A stretch of 64,000 bases of DNA from Limihaloglobus sulfuriphilus (lineage in GTDB: Bacteria; Planctomycetota; Phycisphaerae; Sedimentisphaerales; Sedimentisphaeraceae), in assembly GCF_001999965.1 (NCBI RefSeq), contig NZ_CP019646.1:310001-374000 (forward strand), given 5' to 3'. The position numbers and the translations under genes are program-made. How positions within the stretch are numbered: the first letter of the stretch is position 1; each line of letters opens with the position of its first letter. The notes below the pieces were generated by a model. That model was given only the letters and a program-made list of their open reading frames with translations, ran no database searches and was not told the DNA's origin. Positions 36,448-47,326 of the stretch are shown here, piece by piece.

Positions 36448-39324
36448 ATGCTCAAAGACTTGAGGCCGCTTTACCGGAAAATATTTTTTGCGTTTATCCC
36501 CTTTATGGCAACCGTTTTACCGGCCGCTGAGCTTTATAACTCGGCGAGCAGCCATGTTGTAAACGGCTCTGCGGAAAATGGATGGGACAGCTGGTTTCAT
36601 GCGGCTAATGCAGAGATTGTTTTTGGCGGACCTTCGGGCTCGGGCAGTTGTTTTTCGCTTAATCCATCTGCCGGTGCCCACTCTGATATCCGCACGGCGC
36701 GTATGCCGGCAAGCGGTATGGATGAGTTTATCTTTGAGTTTGACTGCCGCACAATGCCAGGTGCCGAACCAGGCACAAATTCTAACGCAAAAGTCCGCAG
36801 CTATGACTATACCGGTACGTTTATCGGGCAGACGAATATCCCTGTAGAAACAACCGGCGGGCAGTGGCATCATTATTCTTATCAGGTTACAGTTGAGCAG
36901 GATGCTTTCGAGATTGATGTAACTTTCCTGATGGGTCCCGAGGGTGATGCCTCTGGGGAGTTCCGCTTTGACAATGTCAGGCTCTATCGGGAGATTCACC
37001 CGCTTAACCACGGTATCGGGATGCCGGAAAATCTTTACGTAATCCGGCGAAATACACTCACTAATGCGCAATTTGTTGTAATGCAGACACTTCAGGGAAT
37101 CCTTGCACAGGATAAGCCGCTGATATTTATTGACCAGGGCGATTCGACTTATATCGATGATTTGCGCTATAACCACGGGATACCATACACGAGGATTGAC
37201 TCGTTTTTCTGGTTCATGAACCGCTACAAGAGCTGGCTCGAAGGATATGTTCTTTTTGATTTCAATGATAAACCTTCACTCAGCGCCGCCACTTCGCTCT
37301 GCGGGCTGCTCAACGCGGTAGCGGTGGATGTCTCTCTTGAATCATCGATGCAGACAAACTACGGACTTAGTAAAATAGCTGATGTAAGGGGCAAAAATGA
37401 CAAGTGGGTGTTCGATAATTACTGGCACCAGCTCAATCGCGACGCTTTGATTGTGCACACCAATGATCCTGATTACCACGGCAGCGCATACGGTCTTCGC
37501 GACTGGCCCGCGGCGATAAAGGCGCTTGACTGGTGGAATTCCAGCGATACTTACTCCGCCGAGGTTTACGACGCAGTTCATGATTCCAGCCCTGTTTACG
37601 GCTGGGATGATGGTGCCGCGTCCGGAGAGCTCGGCTCGGTTGAGCTTCACAGCTCGCATAATATGTATCAGGTGCCTTGCGACTGGCTGCTGAACCTCTC
37701 GACCTACGCGGGCATGGCTTCGCGGCCGCAGCCGTGGCAGTTTACCCAGAGTTTTCGTGATAATCAGCAGCCTCCGCAAAAGGAAACCGGCGTTCATTAT
37801 CTCGTGTTCAATCTCAGTGATATGGACAATATACTCACACTTTTGAGCCCGAATAATTTCGGCACTAACAGTAAATATTATGCAAATCCCAACCGCGGCA
37901 GTTTCGAAATGTGCTGGGGGATGCCGGCTTCTCTTATCGAGCTGGCACCCAGTGTTACCGACTACTGGTACCGCAATGCCACCGAAAAGGACTGTTTTAT
38001 CGCGCCGGCATCAGGTATGGGGTATTTCTATCCGTCCAAATTCGACGACCTTGGCAAGCATACCACAAAGGTAGAGCACCTTATGAAAAAGGCCGACCTG
38101 AAAGCCATTGCCATCAGCGATAAAGTCTGGCCCGGCGACCTTACCTATTCGGGGTACCGTTACGTAGGCGAGAGCTACGCGGCTATCGAACAGGCACGCG
38201 GTATGTATTATTTCGATGTAAACGGCGATTACGCCCGCTACGGCGGCAAGATACTCTGGTTTGACGGAAAACCGCTGATCACCACACGTTATACGCTCTG
38301 GGACGGGGGGCAGTATGAAGGAATCAGCCGCACACCCGCTCAGCTTGCGGCAAGCATAAACGCTCTTCCCACGGATCCCTCAAATCCAGATTCCTACAGC
38401 TTTGTTATGGTGCACGCCTGGAGCTATGGTCTCGATGATATCGCTGAAACAATCAGTCTGCTCGATTCAAACGTTAAAGTAATCAACGCCGAGGAGATGA
38501 TCGAGCAGCTCTATCTGAATACACAGACCGCCTACTGGCCCTTTGAGGGCAGCCTTGCAGATGCATTCGGCAATGGCAATGACGCTTCGGCTCAGGGCGG
38601 TGTTGAATACGCGGCAGCCGGCGGCGCGCGTTTGGGCGATACAGCGCTTATGCTTGGCAGAGAGGACGTCCCGCTGGAAGTAAACACGTCTGCCGGTTCA
38701 GATAAACTGTTGACAGTGATGTTCTGGGTCAAACCGGCAGACAGCGGCGATCATTCTGTGATAAGCAAAGCATCAACTGCTTCAAGCACAAGAGGCTGGG
38801 GTGTTTATCTAAGCTCGGACAGCTCGGCGGAATTTTATGTTGGTGGGCCTTCCCAATACGCTCCTGTATCCGCGGATAACGCCTGGCAGCCCGGGCAGTG
38901 GACACACGTTGCGTGTACATTCAACTCCGGAGTCGCGGCAATCTATATAAACGGTGAGCTCAAGAATGAAGTGTCCAATATAAGCAATACTGTTGACAAC
39001 TCTTCGGCCATGCTGAAGATTGGCGGCGCAGAAGCCGTTACTGCCCAGTTTGCCGGTGTGCTCGATGAGATAGCGATTTATTCACGTCCGCTTGGTCAGG
39101 CGGAGATACATGAGCTTGCCGCGAAGGGGGTAATGCCTAAATGCGGCGAATGGCTTGCCGGCGACGTGAACAATGACTGTGCAGTTAACATTCTGGATGC
39201 AGCCAGGCTAAGCGGGAGCTGGAAACAAACCGGCTCACTGCTTCAGGGCGATTTGAACGAAGACAGAGAGGTTAATATTGAAGACTTCAATATTATAGCT
39301 GAAAACTGGCTGAATACAGACTGA
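36448..39324 (+). CDS. GxGYxYP-family secreted protein with LamG and dockerin
   Basis: A 958-residue exported protein. After the signal peptide (about 1-26), residues 28-185 form a carbohydrate-binding-like jelly roll; residues 190-650 hold the GxGYxYP domain, whose signature is seen as GMGYFYP near residue 522, preceded by SFEMCWGMPASLIELAPSV. This family is thought to be a glycoside hydrolase. A LamG-like domain (about 690-880; AYWPFEGSLADAFGNGNDAS) and a pair of dockerin-like loops (about 895-958; GDVNNDCAVNILDAARLSGS, then GDLNEDREVNIEDFNIIAEN) follow. Its promoter is at 36365. It converges on fmdB with 84 bases between. Confidence 0.85.
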   Translation: MLKDLRPLYRKIFFAFIPFMATVLPAAELYNSASSHVVNGSAENGWDSWFHAANAEIVFGGPSGSGSCFSLNPSAGAHSDIRTARMPASGMDEFIFEFDCRTMPGAEPGTNSNAKVRSYDYTGTFIGQTNIPVETTGGQWHHYSYQVTVEQDAFEIDVTFLMGPEGDASGEFRFDNVRLYREIHPLNHGIGMPENLYVIRRNTLTNAQFVVMQTLQGILAQDKPLIFIDQGDSTYIDDLRYNHGIPYTRIDSFFWFMNRYKSWLEGYVLFDFNDKPSLSAATSLCGLLNAVAVDVSLESSMQTNYGLSKIADVRGKNDKWVFDNYWHQLNRDALIVHTNDPDYHGSAYGLRDWPAAIKALDWWNSSDTYSAEVYDAVHDSSPVYGWDDGAASGELGSVELHSSHNMYQVPCDWLLNLSTYAGMASRPQPWQFTQSFRDNQQPPQKETGVHYLVFNLSDMDNILTLLSPNNFGTNSKYYANPNRGSFEMCWGMPASLIELAPSVTDYWYRNATEKDCFIAPASGMGYFYPSKFDDLGKHTTKVEHLMKKADLKAIAISDKVWPGDLTYSGYRYVGESYAAIEQARGMYYFDVNGDYARYGGKILWFDGKPLITTRYTLWDGGQYEGISRTPAQLAASINALPTDPSNPDSYSFVMVHAWSYGLDDIAETISLLDSNVKVINAEEMIEQLYLNTQTAYWPFEGSLADAFGNGNDASAQGGVEYAAAGGARLGDTALMLGREDVPLEVNTSAGSDKLLTVMFWVKPADSGDHSVISKASTASSTRGWGVYLSSDSSAEFYVGGPSQYAPVSADNAWQPGQWTHVACTFNSGVAAIYINGELKNEVSNISNTVDNSSAMLKIGGAEAVTAQFAGVLDEIAIYSRPLGQAEIHELAAKGVMPKCGEWLAGDVNNDCAVNILDAARLSGSWKQTGSLLQGDLNEDREVNIEDFNIIAENWLNTD

Positions 39325-39408
39325 TTTCCGGCTTTAATTTTTAACTAACAGCATACAGACAGAAAACCGTCTGCTTGCCGGTATCAATTTTGCCGGATTG
39401 GTATATTA

Positions 39409-39738
39409 TCAGCCGGCGTCTTTTTTCGCAGCGGTGGTTGAAGTTGCGGTTTTTTCAGGTTTTGGAGCGGGTTCTTTTTTCGCAGCTGTTTTTGTGTCTG
39501 CTGATTTGCTCTCTGAACCTGAATTTTCCGATTTTGCGGCTTGTTTATAGCTGTCGCTGCGGTAGTCTGTTTCATAGAAACCGCTGCCTTTGAAAATGAT
39601 CCCGGCACCTGTTCCGATGAGACGTTTGAGTTTCATTTTGCCGCATTCGGGGCATTTTCGCAGAGCCGAAGCGCTCATTGACTGGAATTTTTCAAACTCA
39701 TATCCGCAGCCTTCACACATATAATCATAAGTCGGCAT
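39409..39738 (-). CDS. FmdB-family zinc ribbon protein
   Basis: A 109-residue protein with an N-terminal zinc ribbon: MPTYDYMCEGCGYEFEKFQ then CPECGK, two CxxC pairs. The rest (about 60-109) is low-complexity, rich in Lys, Ser, Ala and Thr, ending in KKDAG. FmdB-like ribbons are believed to be regulators or RNA/DNA-binding proteins. It is last in the chaperone cluster, six bases after the grpE stop. Confidence 0.85.
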   Translation of the reverse strand: MPTYDYMCEGCGYEFEKFQSMSASALRKCPECGKMKLKRLIGTGAGIIFKGSGFYETDYRSDSYKQAAKSENSGSESKSADTKTAAKKEPAPKPEKTATSTTAAKKDAG

Positions 39739-39743
39739 CTTAG

Positions 39744-40400
39744 TTACTCCTGCTTGTCCTGGGGTTTTTCAGGGGTTGATTTATCTGATGAATCCTCTGC
39801 CGTTTCGCCGGCGTCATCATTAGAATCATTTTCAATTTTATTTACTATAACCATAGCCGGACGGAGTACTTTTTCTTCTATGAGATACCCCTTTTGATAT
39901 TCAACCAATACAGTATTGTCCGGTTTTTCGGGGTCACTCTGCTGCATCATAGCCTGATGTTTTACAGGGTCAAACTCTTCGCCGGCAGATTGCATCTGGA
40001 CTACACCATGGGCCTTGAGTGTGTCTAAAAAGTTTTTATATACCAGCTTAATTCCCTCTATTATTTTGTCTGCATCATGATTTTGTTTTGCTGATGCGAG
40101 GGTATGTTCAAAGTTATCCATGCTCGAGAGCATAGACTTCAGGATAGATTCCTTCTGATAGGAGATCCCGTCCTGTATCTGCCTTGGAACACGTTTCTGG
40201 AGGTTGTCATATTCAGCGCAGACACGATGATATTTATCCCTCATGGCAGCGAGCTCAGCCTCAAGCTGCTGAATCTTTTCTTCAAACTCGTTTAATTCAG
40301 ATTTTTTATTTTTGTCTGAATCCTTAACCTCACTCCGGGTTTTGGCATCTTCGTGAGTTTTGGCTTCTTTATTATGTTTTTTCTTGCTCATAATATTCAT
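39744..40400 (-). CDS. grpE: Nucleotide exchange factor GrpE
   Basis: A 218-residue GrpE, the factor that releases ADP from DnaK. A charged N terminus (Lys, Glu rich, about 1-35) is followed by a long coiled coil (about 35-90, [18 protein letters not shown]) and the C-terminal beta domain with [19 protein letters not shown]. Its ATG overlaps the dnaJ stop by four bases (ATGA), so translation is coupled; ATG 40391 is an alternative start. The dnaK partner is not in this window. Confidence 0.93.
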   Translation of the reverse strand: MNIMSKKKHNKEAKTHEDAKTRSEVKDSDKNKKSELNEFEEKIQQLEAELAAMRDKYHRVCAEYDNLQKRVPRQIQDGISYQKESILKSMLSSMDNFEHTLASAKQNHDADKIIEGIKLVYKNFLDTLKAHGVVQMQSAGEEFDPVKHQAMMQQSDPEKPDNTVLVEYQKGYLIEEKVLRPAMVIVNKIENDSNDDAGETAEDSSDKSTPEKPQDKQE

Positions 40401-41530
40401 TTAGGAAATAAGTTTTTCAGCTTTTCAAAAAAGGTTTGTCTTTCAGGAAAGAGGTCTTTGTCCTCTGTTTTTGCAAATTCCATGAGCAGTTCCTGCTGGT
40501 TTTTGCTGAGCTTGCGTGGGATTTCTATCGTTATCCTTACAAGCTGGTCACCTTTGCGGCCTGTTCTGATATCCGGCAGACCCTGGTCTTTTATGCGGAA
40601 TACATCGCCGTACTGCGTGCCGGGCCTGATTTTGAGCTTGCGTTTCTTGTCAATACTGGGAACATCGATCGTGTCGCCGAGAGCAGCCTGGGTGAAACTC
40701 ACAGGTACAGACGCGATAAGATTTGATCCGTCTCGAATCAGGAACGGATGCTGCTTGAGCTGTACATAGCAATACAGGTCTCCTCTCGGGCCGCCGTTTT
40801 TACCGGGTTCACCTTCGCCGGCAACCCGCACGCTTTGTCCCTCGTGCACGCCGGCGGGTATTTTGACTTTTAGATGGCGTTTAACGGCTACAGTTCCTCT
40901 GCCGTGACATTTCGGGCAGGGGTTCTTTATGATTGTGCCTTCGCCGCGGCATGTCGGGCATGTCGAGGCCATCTGGAAAAACCCGCCGAGGTTAGACTGT
41001 ACAACCTGGCCGCTGCCTTTGCAGGTGGGGCAGGTCTCTGGTGAGCTTCCCTTGCAGCAGCCGCTGCCGCTGCATTCAGGACAGCTGTCCTGGCGAGTAA
41101 ATGTTATATCTTTTTCAACACCATGCGCAACGTCCTCAAGAGTAAGCACAACGGCGTATTCAAGGTCAAGCCCGCGTTGCGGGGCATTTCTGCGGCTGCC
41201 GCGGCGCCTTCTGGAACCGCTGAAGATATCACCGAACATATCGCCAAATATGCTGGAGATATCGTCAAAATTCATGTGCGAGAAGTCGTGCATCCCCTGA
41301 CCGCTAAGGCCTTCATGGCCGTACTGGTCGTACAGCTTACGTTTTTCTTCATTGCTGAGAACCTCGTAAGCCTCTGCGCATTCCTTAAACTTTGCTTCTG
41401 CTTCTTTGTTGCCGGGGTTCTTGTCGGGATGATATTTTAGAGCCATTCTTCTGTAGGCCTTTTTTATCTGATCCGCACTGGCATCTCTGCCAACGCCAAG
41501 AACCTCGTAGTAGTCTTTTTTAGCAGCCAT
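40397..41530 (-). CDS. dnaJ: Chaperone DnaJ
   Basis: A 377-residue type I DnaJ. The J domain holds HPD in [12 protein letters not shown] (about 29-40); a Gly/Phe region follows with [20 protein letters not shown]; four zinc-finger repeats are seen as [24 protein letters not shown] and CPKCHGRG (about 150-215); the C-terminal substrate-binding domains follow. It presents unfolded proteins to DnaK and stimulates its ATPase. It is preceded by a hairpin (41586-41617) that may set the ratio to groEL. Confidence 0.95.
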   Translation of the reverse strand: MAAKKDYYEVLGVGRDASADQIKKAYRRMALKYHPDKNPGNKEAEAKFKECAEAYEVLSNEEKRKLYDQYGHEGLSGQGMHDFSHMNFDDISSIFGDMFGDIFSGSRRRRGSRRNAPQRGLDLEYAVVLTLEDVAHGVEKDITFTRQDSCPECSGSGCCKGSSPETCPTCKGSGQVVQSNLGGFFQMASTCPTCRGEGTIIKNPCPKCHGRGTVAVKRHLKVKIPAGVHEGQSVRVAGEGEPGKNGGPRGDLYCYVQLKQHPFLIRDGSNLIASVPVSFTQAALGDTIDVPSIDKKRKLKIRPGTQYGDVFRIKDQGLPDIRTGRKGDQLVRITIEIPRKLSKNQQELLMEFAKTEDKDLFPERQTFFEKLKNLFPK

Positions 41531-41585
41531 TTATTACCTTATTTTAGAATACAGCGTTTAATTCATTAAATAAACAGAAAACGCA

Positions 41586-41617
41586 GCCGCAGAGGCGTCT
41601 AATCCATCCGCAGCGGC
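41586..41617 (-). terminator. Imperfect hairpin between groEL and dnaJ, attenuator or terminator
   Basis: On the minus strand GCCGCTGCGG and CCTCTGCGGC pair at 8 of 10 positions and are followed by TGCGTTTTCTGTTT, a T-rich run. It lies in the 188-base gap after groEL, so it may end most groEL transcripts and allow partial read-through into dnaJ-grpE. Confidence 0.5.
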
Positions 41618-41718
41618 GAATTCTGTTTACTGAATTATCTGTTCTAAATTCGCAAGGACAGCAGCAGCAATTTTATATTCTTGCCGCTGCCGTCGAATTT
41701 GTTCTTATTAAAAATTAC

Positions 41719-43335
41719 TTAGCAAACCGCACCGGCTATAAGCTCATCATCTTTTTTCTCATCATAATCCGTGATAAGAACGTTTGTTGTGAGCATAAGT
41801 CCGGCAACAGAAGCCGCGTTCTGCAGAGCACAGCGAGATACCTTTGCAGGGTCGATGATGCCTGCCTTGACCAGGTCTGTAAATTCGCCTGTTGCGGCGT
41901 TGTATCCGGTATTACCGGTTTTCTCAAGTACCTGTTCAACGATTACATCTCCGTCCAGACCGCCGTTGTTGACAATCTGGCGTGTTGGAGCCTTGAGGGC
42001 TTTGGCAACGATGTCGTAGCCCAGCTTCTCGTCGCCTTTGACTTTTGAACGCCCGTCGGCAACCTTGCTGATAGCACGCAGGAAGATAACGCCGCCGCCA
42101 ACGACAACGCCTTCTTCTGTCGCTGCCTTTGTAGCGCAGAGAGCGTCATCGAGCAGGTCTTTGCGTTCCTTCATTTCCGCCTCTGTAGCCGCACCGGCTT
42201 TGATCACCGCTACGCCGCCGGTGAGTTTGGCGAGGCGTTCCTGGAGCTTCTCACGGTCGTAATCGCTGGTGGTCTTCTCGATCATGCCGCGTATCTGGTC
42301 GCAGCGGGCAGATATGTCTTTTTTCTTGCCGCCGCCTTCGATGATTGTTGTGTCGTCTTTTCCGACAGCAATCTTTTTGGCCCTGCCAAGCTGTTCAAGT
42401 TCAATGGCATCAAGTTTGATACCGAGGTCTTCTGTGATCACCATACCGCCGGTAAGAACCGCCATATCCTGGAGCATTGCCTTGCGGCGGTCGCCAAAGC
42501 CGGGGGCCTTGGCGGCACAAATCTTCAGTACGCCCTGGAGACGGTTTATAACCAATGCTGTGAGGGCTTCACCTTCGATATCCTCAGCAACGATGAAAAG
42601 GGGAGCATCAACCTGCGCGACTTTTTCCAGAAGCGGAACAAGCTCGCGAAGATTTGATATTTTCTTCTCGCAAAGGAGAATGTAAGCATCCTCAAGGACA
42701 GCCTGGAGCGTGTTGGGATCGGTCATGAAGTAAGGCGAGATGTATCCGCGGTCGAACTGCATACCCTCGACTACGTGGAGCTCGGTTTCCATACCTTTGC
42801 CCTCTTCGATCTCTATGACGCCTTCCTTGCCGACTTTGTCCATAGCATTGGCGATCATCTCTCCGACTTCGGTATTGTTGTTCGCACTTATCGCGGCTAT
42901 TTTGGCTATATCCGCATGTCCTTTAAGTGTTTTTGAGCTTTCTTTAATGAAGTCCGTAACTACCTGGGCGGCCTTGTTGATGCCTTTCTGTACCGCGACA
43001 GGGTTTGCCCCGGCAGCAACATATTTAAGGCCTTCGGTGTAGATAGCTTCAGCCAGAACTGTTGCTGTGGTTGTGCCGTCGCCGACATTATCACTGGTCT
43101 TGCTGGCTACCTGGTTGACCATCTTTGCGCCCATGTTCTGGAACTTCTCAGCAAGCTCGATTTCCTTACTTACGGAAACGCCGTCTTTGGTTACCTTGGG
43201 CGAGCCGAAGCTCTTGTGCAGGAGTACATTTTTGCCCGTAGGACCGAGTGTTACCTTGACGGTTTCAGCAAGTCTGCTCAAACCTTCTTTGAGCTGATTC
43301 TGCGCCGCCGTCTCAAATATCATTTGTTTTGCCAT
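41719..43335 (-). CDS. groEL: Chaperonin GroEL, tail-less paralogue
   Basis: A 538-residue Cpn60. The nucleotide site [14 protein letters not shown] (about 83-96) and the [11 protein letters not shown] region (about 405) are intact, so it should be an active ATPase. It lacks the usual GGM C-terminal tail and ends DELIAGAVC. It is the second groEL of the cluster, downstream of groES by 36 bases. Its tail-free end suggests a specialised substrate range, since the tail lines the folding cavity of ordinary GroEL. Confidence 0.93.
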   Translation of the reverse strand: MAKQMIFETAAQNQLKEGLSRLAETVKVTLGPTGKNVLLHKSFGSPKVTKDGVSVSKEIELAEKFQNMGAKMVNQVASKTSDNVGDGTTTATVLAEAIYTEGLKYVAAGANPVAVQKGINKAAQVVTDFIKESSKTLKGHADIAKIAAISANNNTEVGEMIANAMDKVGKEGVIEIEEGKGMETELHVVEGMQFDRGYISPYFMTDPNTLQAVLEDAYILLCEKKISNLRELVPLLEKVAQVDAPLFIVAEDIEGEALTALVINRLQGVLKICAAKAPGFGDRRKAMLQDMAVLTGGMVITEDLGIKLDAIELEQLGRAKKIAVGKDDTTIIEGGGKKKDISARCDQIRGMIEKTTSDYDREKLQERLAKLTGGVAVIKAGAATEAEMKERKDLLDDALCATKAATEEGVVVGGGVIFLRAISKVADGRSKVKGDEKLGYDIVAKALKAPTRQIVNNGGLDGDVIVEQVLEKTGNTGYNAATGEFTDLVKAGIIDPAKVSRCALQNAASVAGLMLTTNVLITDYDEKKDDELIAGAVC

Positions 43336-43371
43336 TTTTGATATCCTTCGTATCTATCCGCTAAAAAGCGA

Positions 43372-43662
43372 TTACTTCTCGATTACGCCAAGGATTTCGC
43401 TTTCGTGCAAAATCTTGTATTCTTTACCGTCAATTTTAACATCGCTTCCGCCGTACTGGCCAAAAGCAACAACGTCACCCTTTGAAACGCTCATAGGGGC
43501 GCGTTTGCCGTTATCCAGCAATTTGCCGGTACCGACAGCTACGACCTTGCCCATAAGCGGTTTTTCCTTTGCTTTATCCGGCAGGTAAATGCCGCCGCTT
43601 GTCTTTTCCTGTGCTTCTTCGGGAGCTACTACAACTCTATCGTTTAAAGGTTTAATTTTCAT
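43372..43662 (-). CDS. groES: Co-chaperonin GroES
   Basis: A standard 96-residue Gro[20 protein letters not shown], mobile loop TSGGIYLPD (about 21-29), roof and C-terminal SEILGVIEK. It caps GroEL rings. It lies between the two groEL genes (gaps of 95 and 36 bases), an arrangement that could supply the same cap to both chaperonins. Confidence 0.96.
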   Translation of the reverse strand: MKIKPLNDRVVVAPEEAQEKTSGGIYLPDKAKEKPLMGKVVAVGTGKLLDNGKRAPMSVSKGDVVAFGQYGGSDVKIDGKEYKILHESEILGVIEK

Positions 43663-43757
43663 TTTTCTGTTTCCTTTTTAAAATCTCAAATCCAAATTTC
43701 TAACTTCAGATTTAATTTAAATTCATAATACAAATTCACAAAGCGGGTCAGGGCGGA

Positions 43758-45458
43758 TTACATCATCCCCATGCCGGGCATACCACCCATTCCGCCCATG
43801 CCGGGCATACCGCCCATTCCTCCCATGCCGCCCATACCACCGCCGGGCATTCCGCCGGCAGGCATTTCAGGCTCATCCTTAGGCAGCTCTGTTACGACAC
43901 AGTCTGTCGTTAGCAGCAGGCCTGCAACTGATGCGGCATTCTGGAGTGCAATACGGGTAACCTTGACAGGGTCGATTACACCTGCCTCTACAAGGTCTTC
44001 GTATTTATCTGTATTAGCGTTGTATCCAAAGTTTCCGGTTCCTGAGGCAACTTTGTTAACAACGATATTGCCGACTGCGCCTGCGTTGTCGGCGATGTGG
44101 AAACACGGCATTGTCAGAGCCTTAGCTACTGTCATTGCACCGGTTTTTTCGTCGCCGCTGAGTTTGAGCGATTCAACAGCTTTTACGCAGCGAACAAGTG
44201 CTACGCCGCCGCCGGGAACGATACCCTCATCGATAGCAGCACGTGTGGCGTGCAGCGCATCTTCGATACGGGCTTTCTTTTCTTTCATCTCGGCTTCACT
44301 GGCTGCACCAACGTTAATCTGTGCTACGCCGCCGGTTAGCTTTGCCATGCGTTCCTGGAGTTTTTCGCGGTCATAGTCGCTGGTTGTGGTTTCAATTTCC
44401 TGGCGAATCTGTTTGATGCGTCCCTGGATCGCGGCTTCTTCGCCGGCACCTTCAACGATAATTGTGTTGTCATTATCGATGGTTACTTTCTTGGCGACAC
44501 CAAGCTGGCTTACTTCTACCTTGTCCAGCTCAATTCCCAAATCTTTGAATATCGGCTCAGCGCCGGTCAGGATCGCGATATCTTCAAGCATCGCTTTGCG
44601 CCTGTCGCCGTAGCCGGGAGCTTTTACTGCCGCTACGTTAACAACGCCGCGTATTTTATTAACGACGAGTGTTGCAAGTGCTTCGCCCTCAACGTCTTCT
44701 GCGATTATAATCAGCGGACGGTTAGTCTTGGCGACTGCCTCGAGCAGGGGAACAATCTTCTGAACGTTGCTGATTTTGTCTTCATAAACAAGTATGAACG
44801 GCTTCTCAAGCTCACAAACCATGTTGTCCTGGTCGGTAACAAAATGAGGAGAGAGATACCCGCGGTCAAACTGCATACCTTCTACGAAATCAACAGTTGT
44901 ATCGAGTCCTTTGCCCTCTTCTACGGTGATAACGCCGTCTTTGCCGACGCGTGTAAAGGCCTCTGCCATCTGTTTTCCGATTTCGGCGTCATTATTAGCC
45001 GATATTGAGGCGATGCTGATTATGTCGTTCTTTTTGGCCATATCAATGGGCTTGGCGAGCTTTTTGAGCTCTTTGACTGACGCGTCAACAGCCGCCTTTA
45101 TGCCGCGATTCATTGACATCGGGTCAGCGCCGGCCGCGAGATTTTTGTAGCCTTCTCTGAAGATGGCTTCTGTCAGCACGGTAGCTGTGGTTGTGCCGTC
45201 GCCGGCTGATTTTGATGTCTTGCTCGCGGCTTCTTTGACGAGTTTTGCCGCCATATTCTCGGTCTTGTCGAGAAGATCGACTTCCTCGGCAACTGTTACG
45301 CCGTCCTTGGTTACGGTTGGTCCGCCCCAACCTTTATCGATTATCGCGCATCTGCCGCGTGGGCCCAGCGTCGATTTCACCGCCGAGGCGAGCTTCTCGA
45401 CGCCCGCCAGCAAAGCGGCTCTTGCTTCTGAGTCAAATTCTAACTTTTTTTCTGACAT
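43758..45458 (-). CDS. groEL: Chaperonin GroEL with GGM tail, first gene of the chaperone cluster
   Basis: A 566-residue Cpn60 with ATP-site [14 protein letters not shown] (about 86-99), catalytic Asp region and [11 protein letters not shown] (about 410). The C terminus is a long GGM/PGM-rich tail (about 30 residues), longer than in E. coli. It folds proteins in the cytosol with GroES. AGGAG lies ten bases upstream of the ATG and a promoter is at 45496-45524. I saw no CIRCE element (TTAGCACTC-N9-GAGTGCTAA) in the leader. Confidence 0.96.
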   Translation of the reverse strand: MSEKKLEFDSEARAALLAGVEKLASAVKSTLGPRGRCAIIDKGWGGPTVTKDGVTVAEEVDLLDKTENMAAKLVKEAASKTSKSAGDGTTTATVLTEAIFREGYKNLAAGADPMSMNRGIKAAVDASVKELKKLAKPIDMAKKNDIISIASISANNDAEIGKQMAEAFTRVGKDGVITVEEGKGLDTTVDFVEGMQFDRGYLSPHFVTDQDNMVCELEKPFILVYEDKISNVQKIVPLLEAVAKTNRPLIIIAEDVEGEALATLVVNKIRGVVNVAAVKAPGYGDRRKAMLEDIAILTGAEPIFKDLGIELDKVEVSQLGVAKKVTIDNDNTIIVEGAGEEAAIQGRIKQIRQEIETTTSDYDREKLQERMAKLTGGVAQINVGAASEAEMKEKKARIEDALHATRAAIDEGIVPGGGVALVRCVKAVESLKLSGDEKTGAMTVAKALTMPCFHIADNAGAVGNIVVNKVASGTGNFGYNANTDKYEDLVEAGVIDPVKVTRIALQNAASVAGLLLTTDCVVTELPKDEPEMPAGGMPGGGMGGMGGMGGMPGMGGMGGMPGMGMM

Positions 45459-45495
45459 TGTTATGTTTCTCCTGTTTTTCTTGAAACAAAATTAG

Positions 45496-45524
45496 TTACT
45501 ACCCCTGTCAGTATGCAAATTCAA
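45496..45524 (-). promoter_or_regulatory. Probable promoter of the chaperone cluster
   Basis: On the minus strand: TTGAAT (45524-45519), 17 bases, TAGTAA (45501-45496), 38 bases before the groEL ATG. It resembles a housekeeping promoter; the sigma-32 -10 (CCCAT) is not seen, so heat control, if any, uses another signal. The rest of the gap 45525-45793 shows no gene. Confidence 0.45.
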
Positions 45525-45793
45525 TGCCACATAACGCCATTCAAAACACGAAAACATCTAAAGTATTGTACAGGAATAACTTATCTAATTTAAGGCTGCC
45601 CAGTAGCTTGGTCTCGAAAGCCTGCTTTACTGCCAAAGCAACCCCGGATATGCCATCTTGTCAGACTGATTTCGCGGTGTAATATGAATTCGTCTTACAA
45701 ATTTATCTACACTAACCTTTCGATAAAGCCGGCATACTCTAAAAAATCGGATTTTTAGATTCAGATTTAAATTTATAAATTTTCAGATATATC

Positions 45794-45822
45794 TTGAATA
45801 CATGACTGACCCTCTATATTAT
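45794..45822 (+). promoter_or_regulatory. Sigma-70-like promoter of the PEP-CTERM gene
   Basis: TTGAAT (45794-45799), 17 bases, TATTAT (45817-45822), 105 bases before the ATG at 45928, leaving a leader with no obvious hairpin. Confidence 0.45.
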
Positions 45823-45927
45823 AAAAATGTAATGGGTGTTTGTTGTAGAGCACTGAAGAAGAAAAGTGAATTATAGGCACAGTCTTTTAAGGTATGTGTC
45901 TGCGAATGAAGATTTGGAGAGAAAAAA

Positions 45928-47004
45928 ATGAAGAAGTACACACTGATACTCCCGCCTCTTATTGTCCTTTTGATGTTAGCCGAAGTCTCCCAGGCAATAG
46001 ATTATAAGTTGTTCACTATTGCAGACGGTGAAGCTTCCCGAACATCATCAGACGGCACCACCAGGATAATGTGGGCCGACAACAGTTCTTCGGGCAGCTA
46101 TGCCAGACGTGCGGTGTTGATGTTTGATACATCACAGGTAAGCCAGTATCAATTGCGAGGTGCTGAGCTGAATATGTGGGGCGGCCGCTCGAGTTCCGAC
46201 GGAGTGCCTACACTTAGCATACGCCACTATTATTACGACGCCTGGAGCGATTCCTCTGTGCCCTATGCAAGTACATCCGGGAGTCTCCTGGCACAAACAC
46301 AGATACCCGAAGTACTCAACTCCTATTATCCCAACAGAAATAAATATGCTATATCTATAGGCGGTAATATGCCTTATGACGGTGATAATCGACTCTCACT
46401 GGTAATGACAGCCAGCGGCGGCAGTGCGGCATTTTATACGAGAAACACAGTTTCCTGGGACGGCTCCAAAGGACTAGAACCCTATCTTGCATACAGAACC
46501 TGGGGCGCAACTACAACTCTCAACAGCACTTTCAACAATGATAGTCTGGCAGATACTGCCTGGGATGTTGTCAGCGGAGGGGGATCTGCACAGATAGTTA
46601 ACCACCGCAATGATCGCAGCGCGGAGCTGACCACAGGTTCACCTGTAAAAATACAGCAATCACTCGACACACCAGAGGATCCATTTTATATACTGTTTGA
46701 CTACGAGTTCCTAACAACTACAGGGGCCTTGGAGATAACGCTGACAAATCGTGATGGTGTTGAGTTTGTCGCCGGAGAGCTCGATGCGCCGGGTGAACTT
46801 GCGGGCAAGATGAATGGCGCCGCACTGCATGTAACCGATCCAGGTTGGCTGTACCTCGACAACGTATCTCTGGGGTTTGAGCTGGACGGTATTACAGGGT
46901 CACAGATAATTCTCGACAATGTCGAATTTTCAAACGTTCCTGAACCTGCAGCCATCGCGATATTTGGACTTGGAGCCCTGATTCTTAAAAGAAGGAAAAG
47001 ATAA
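45928..47004 (+). CDS. PEP-CTERM protein with DNRLRE/CBM96-like domain
   Basis: A 358-residue exported protein. Signal peptide to about residue 23 (AEVSQA); a DNRLRE-like beta domain (about 25-190; RRAVLMFDTSQVSQYQLRGA is typical) and a second beta region (about 200-330); then the PEP-CTERM tail VPEPAA, a hydrophobic helix and KRRKR. Expected to be processed by an exosortase encoded elsewhere and displayed on the surface or in a matrix. GGAG lies before the ATG. A hairpin follows at 47151-47183. Confidence 0.8.
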   Translation: MKKYTLILPPLIVLLMLAEVSQAIDYKLFTIADGEASRTSSDGTTRIMWADNSSSGSYARRAVLMFDTSQVSQYQLRGAELNMWGGRSSSDGVPTLSIRHYYYDAWSDSSVPYASTSGSLLAQTQIPEVLNSYYPNRNKYAISIGGNMPYDGDNRLSLVMTASGGSAAFYTRNTVSWDGSKGLEPYLAYRTWGATTTLNSTFNNDSLADTAWDVVSGGGSAQIVNHRNDRSAELTTGSPVKIQQSLDTPEDPFYILFDYEFLTTTGALEITLTNRDGVEFVAGELDAPGELAGKMNGAALHVTDPGWLYLDNVSLGFELDGITGSQIILDNVEFSNVPEPAAIAIFGLGALILKRRKR

Positions 47005-47150
47005 GAAGTCTCTTTTTTTGAAATAGGACATATAATTATTGCCCGGAAGATACCGTTTCCTTTGTACAGATATCGGTATTGTCGTTTGCCTCAGTATCAG
47101 TCCCAGCTCCCAGATTTACTCCTGAATTGGCCTCGAAACCCCAATAAGAC

Positions 47151-47183
47151 CGGATATTGACAGTGTCTTTCTGTTAATATCCG
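47151..47183 (+). terminator. Hairpin after the PEP-CTERM gene
   Basis: CGGATATTGACAG and CTGTTAATATCCG pair over 13 bp with one G-T wobble around a 7-base loop. It sits 147 bases past the stop of 45928-47004 and before the next promoter. No U tract follows. The rest of the 322-base gap holds the promoter region described next. Confidence 0.5.
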
Positions 47184-47230
47184 TCAGGCAAAATCTCAAA
47201 AAACCTTACAAACGAAATCGCTTGCTTTAT

Positions 47231-47278
47231 ATTTGTGCGTACAAATCATTTGACTTGTAAACATTTTGATTTTACAAT
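47231..47278 (+). promoter_or_regulatory. Promoter with two operator-like inverted repeats, 47327 gene
   Basis: TTGACT (47250-47255), 17 bases, TACAAT (47273-47278). Between the boxes TTGTAAA (47255-47261) and TTTACAA (47271-47277) form a perfect inverted repeat, overlapping both. Just upstream, ATTTGTGCGTACAAAT (47231-47246) is a near-palindrome. A repressor binding either would block the polymerase. Confidence 0.6.
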
Positions 47279-47326
47279 TATGCAATATTAAACTAAAAAC
47301 AAAAACTAAGTTCAGGCGAGGTTCCA

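Noticed and set aside
45459-45927. CIRCE heat-shock operator upstream of groEL
   Set aside because: No TTAGCACTC/GAGTGCTAA pair could be found in the leader or between the chaperone genes.
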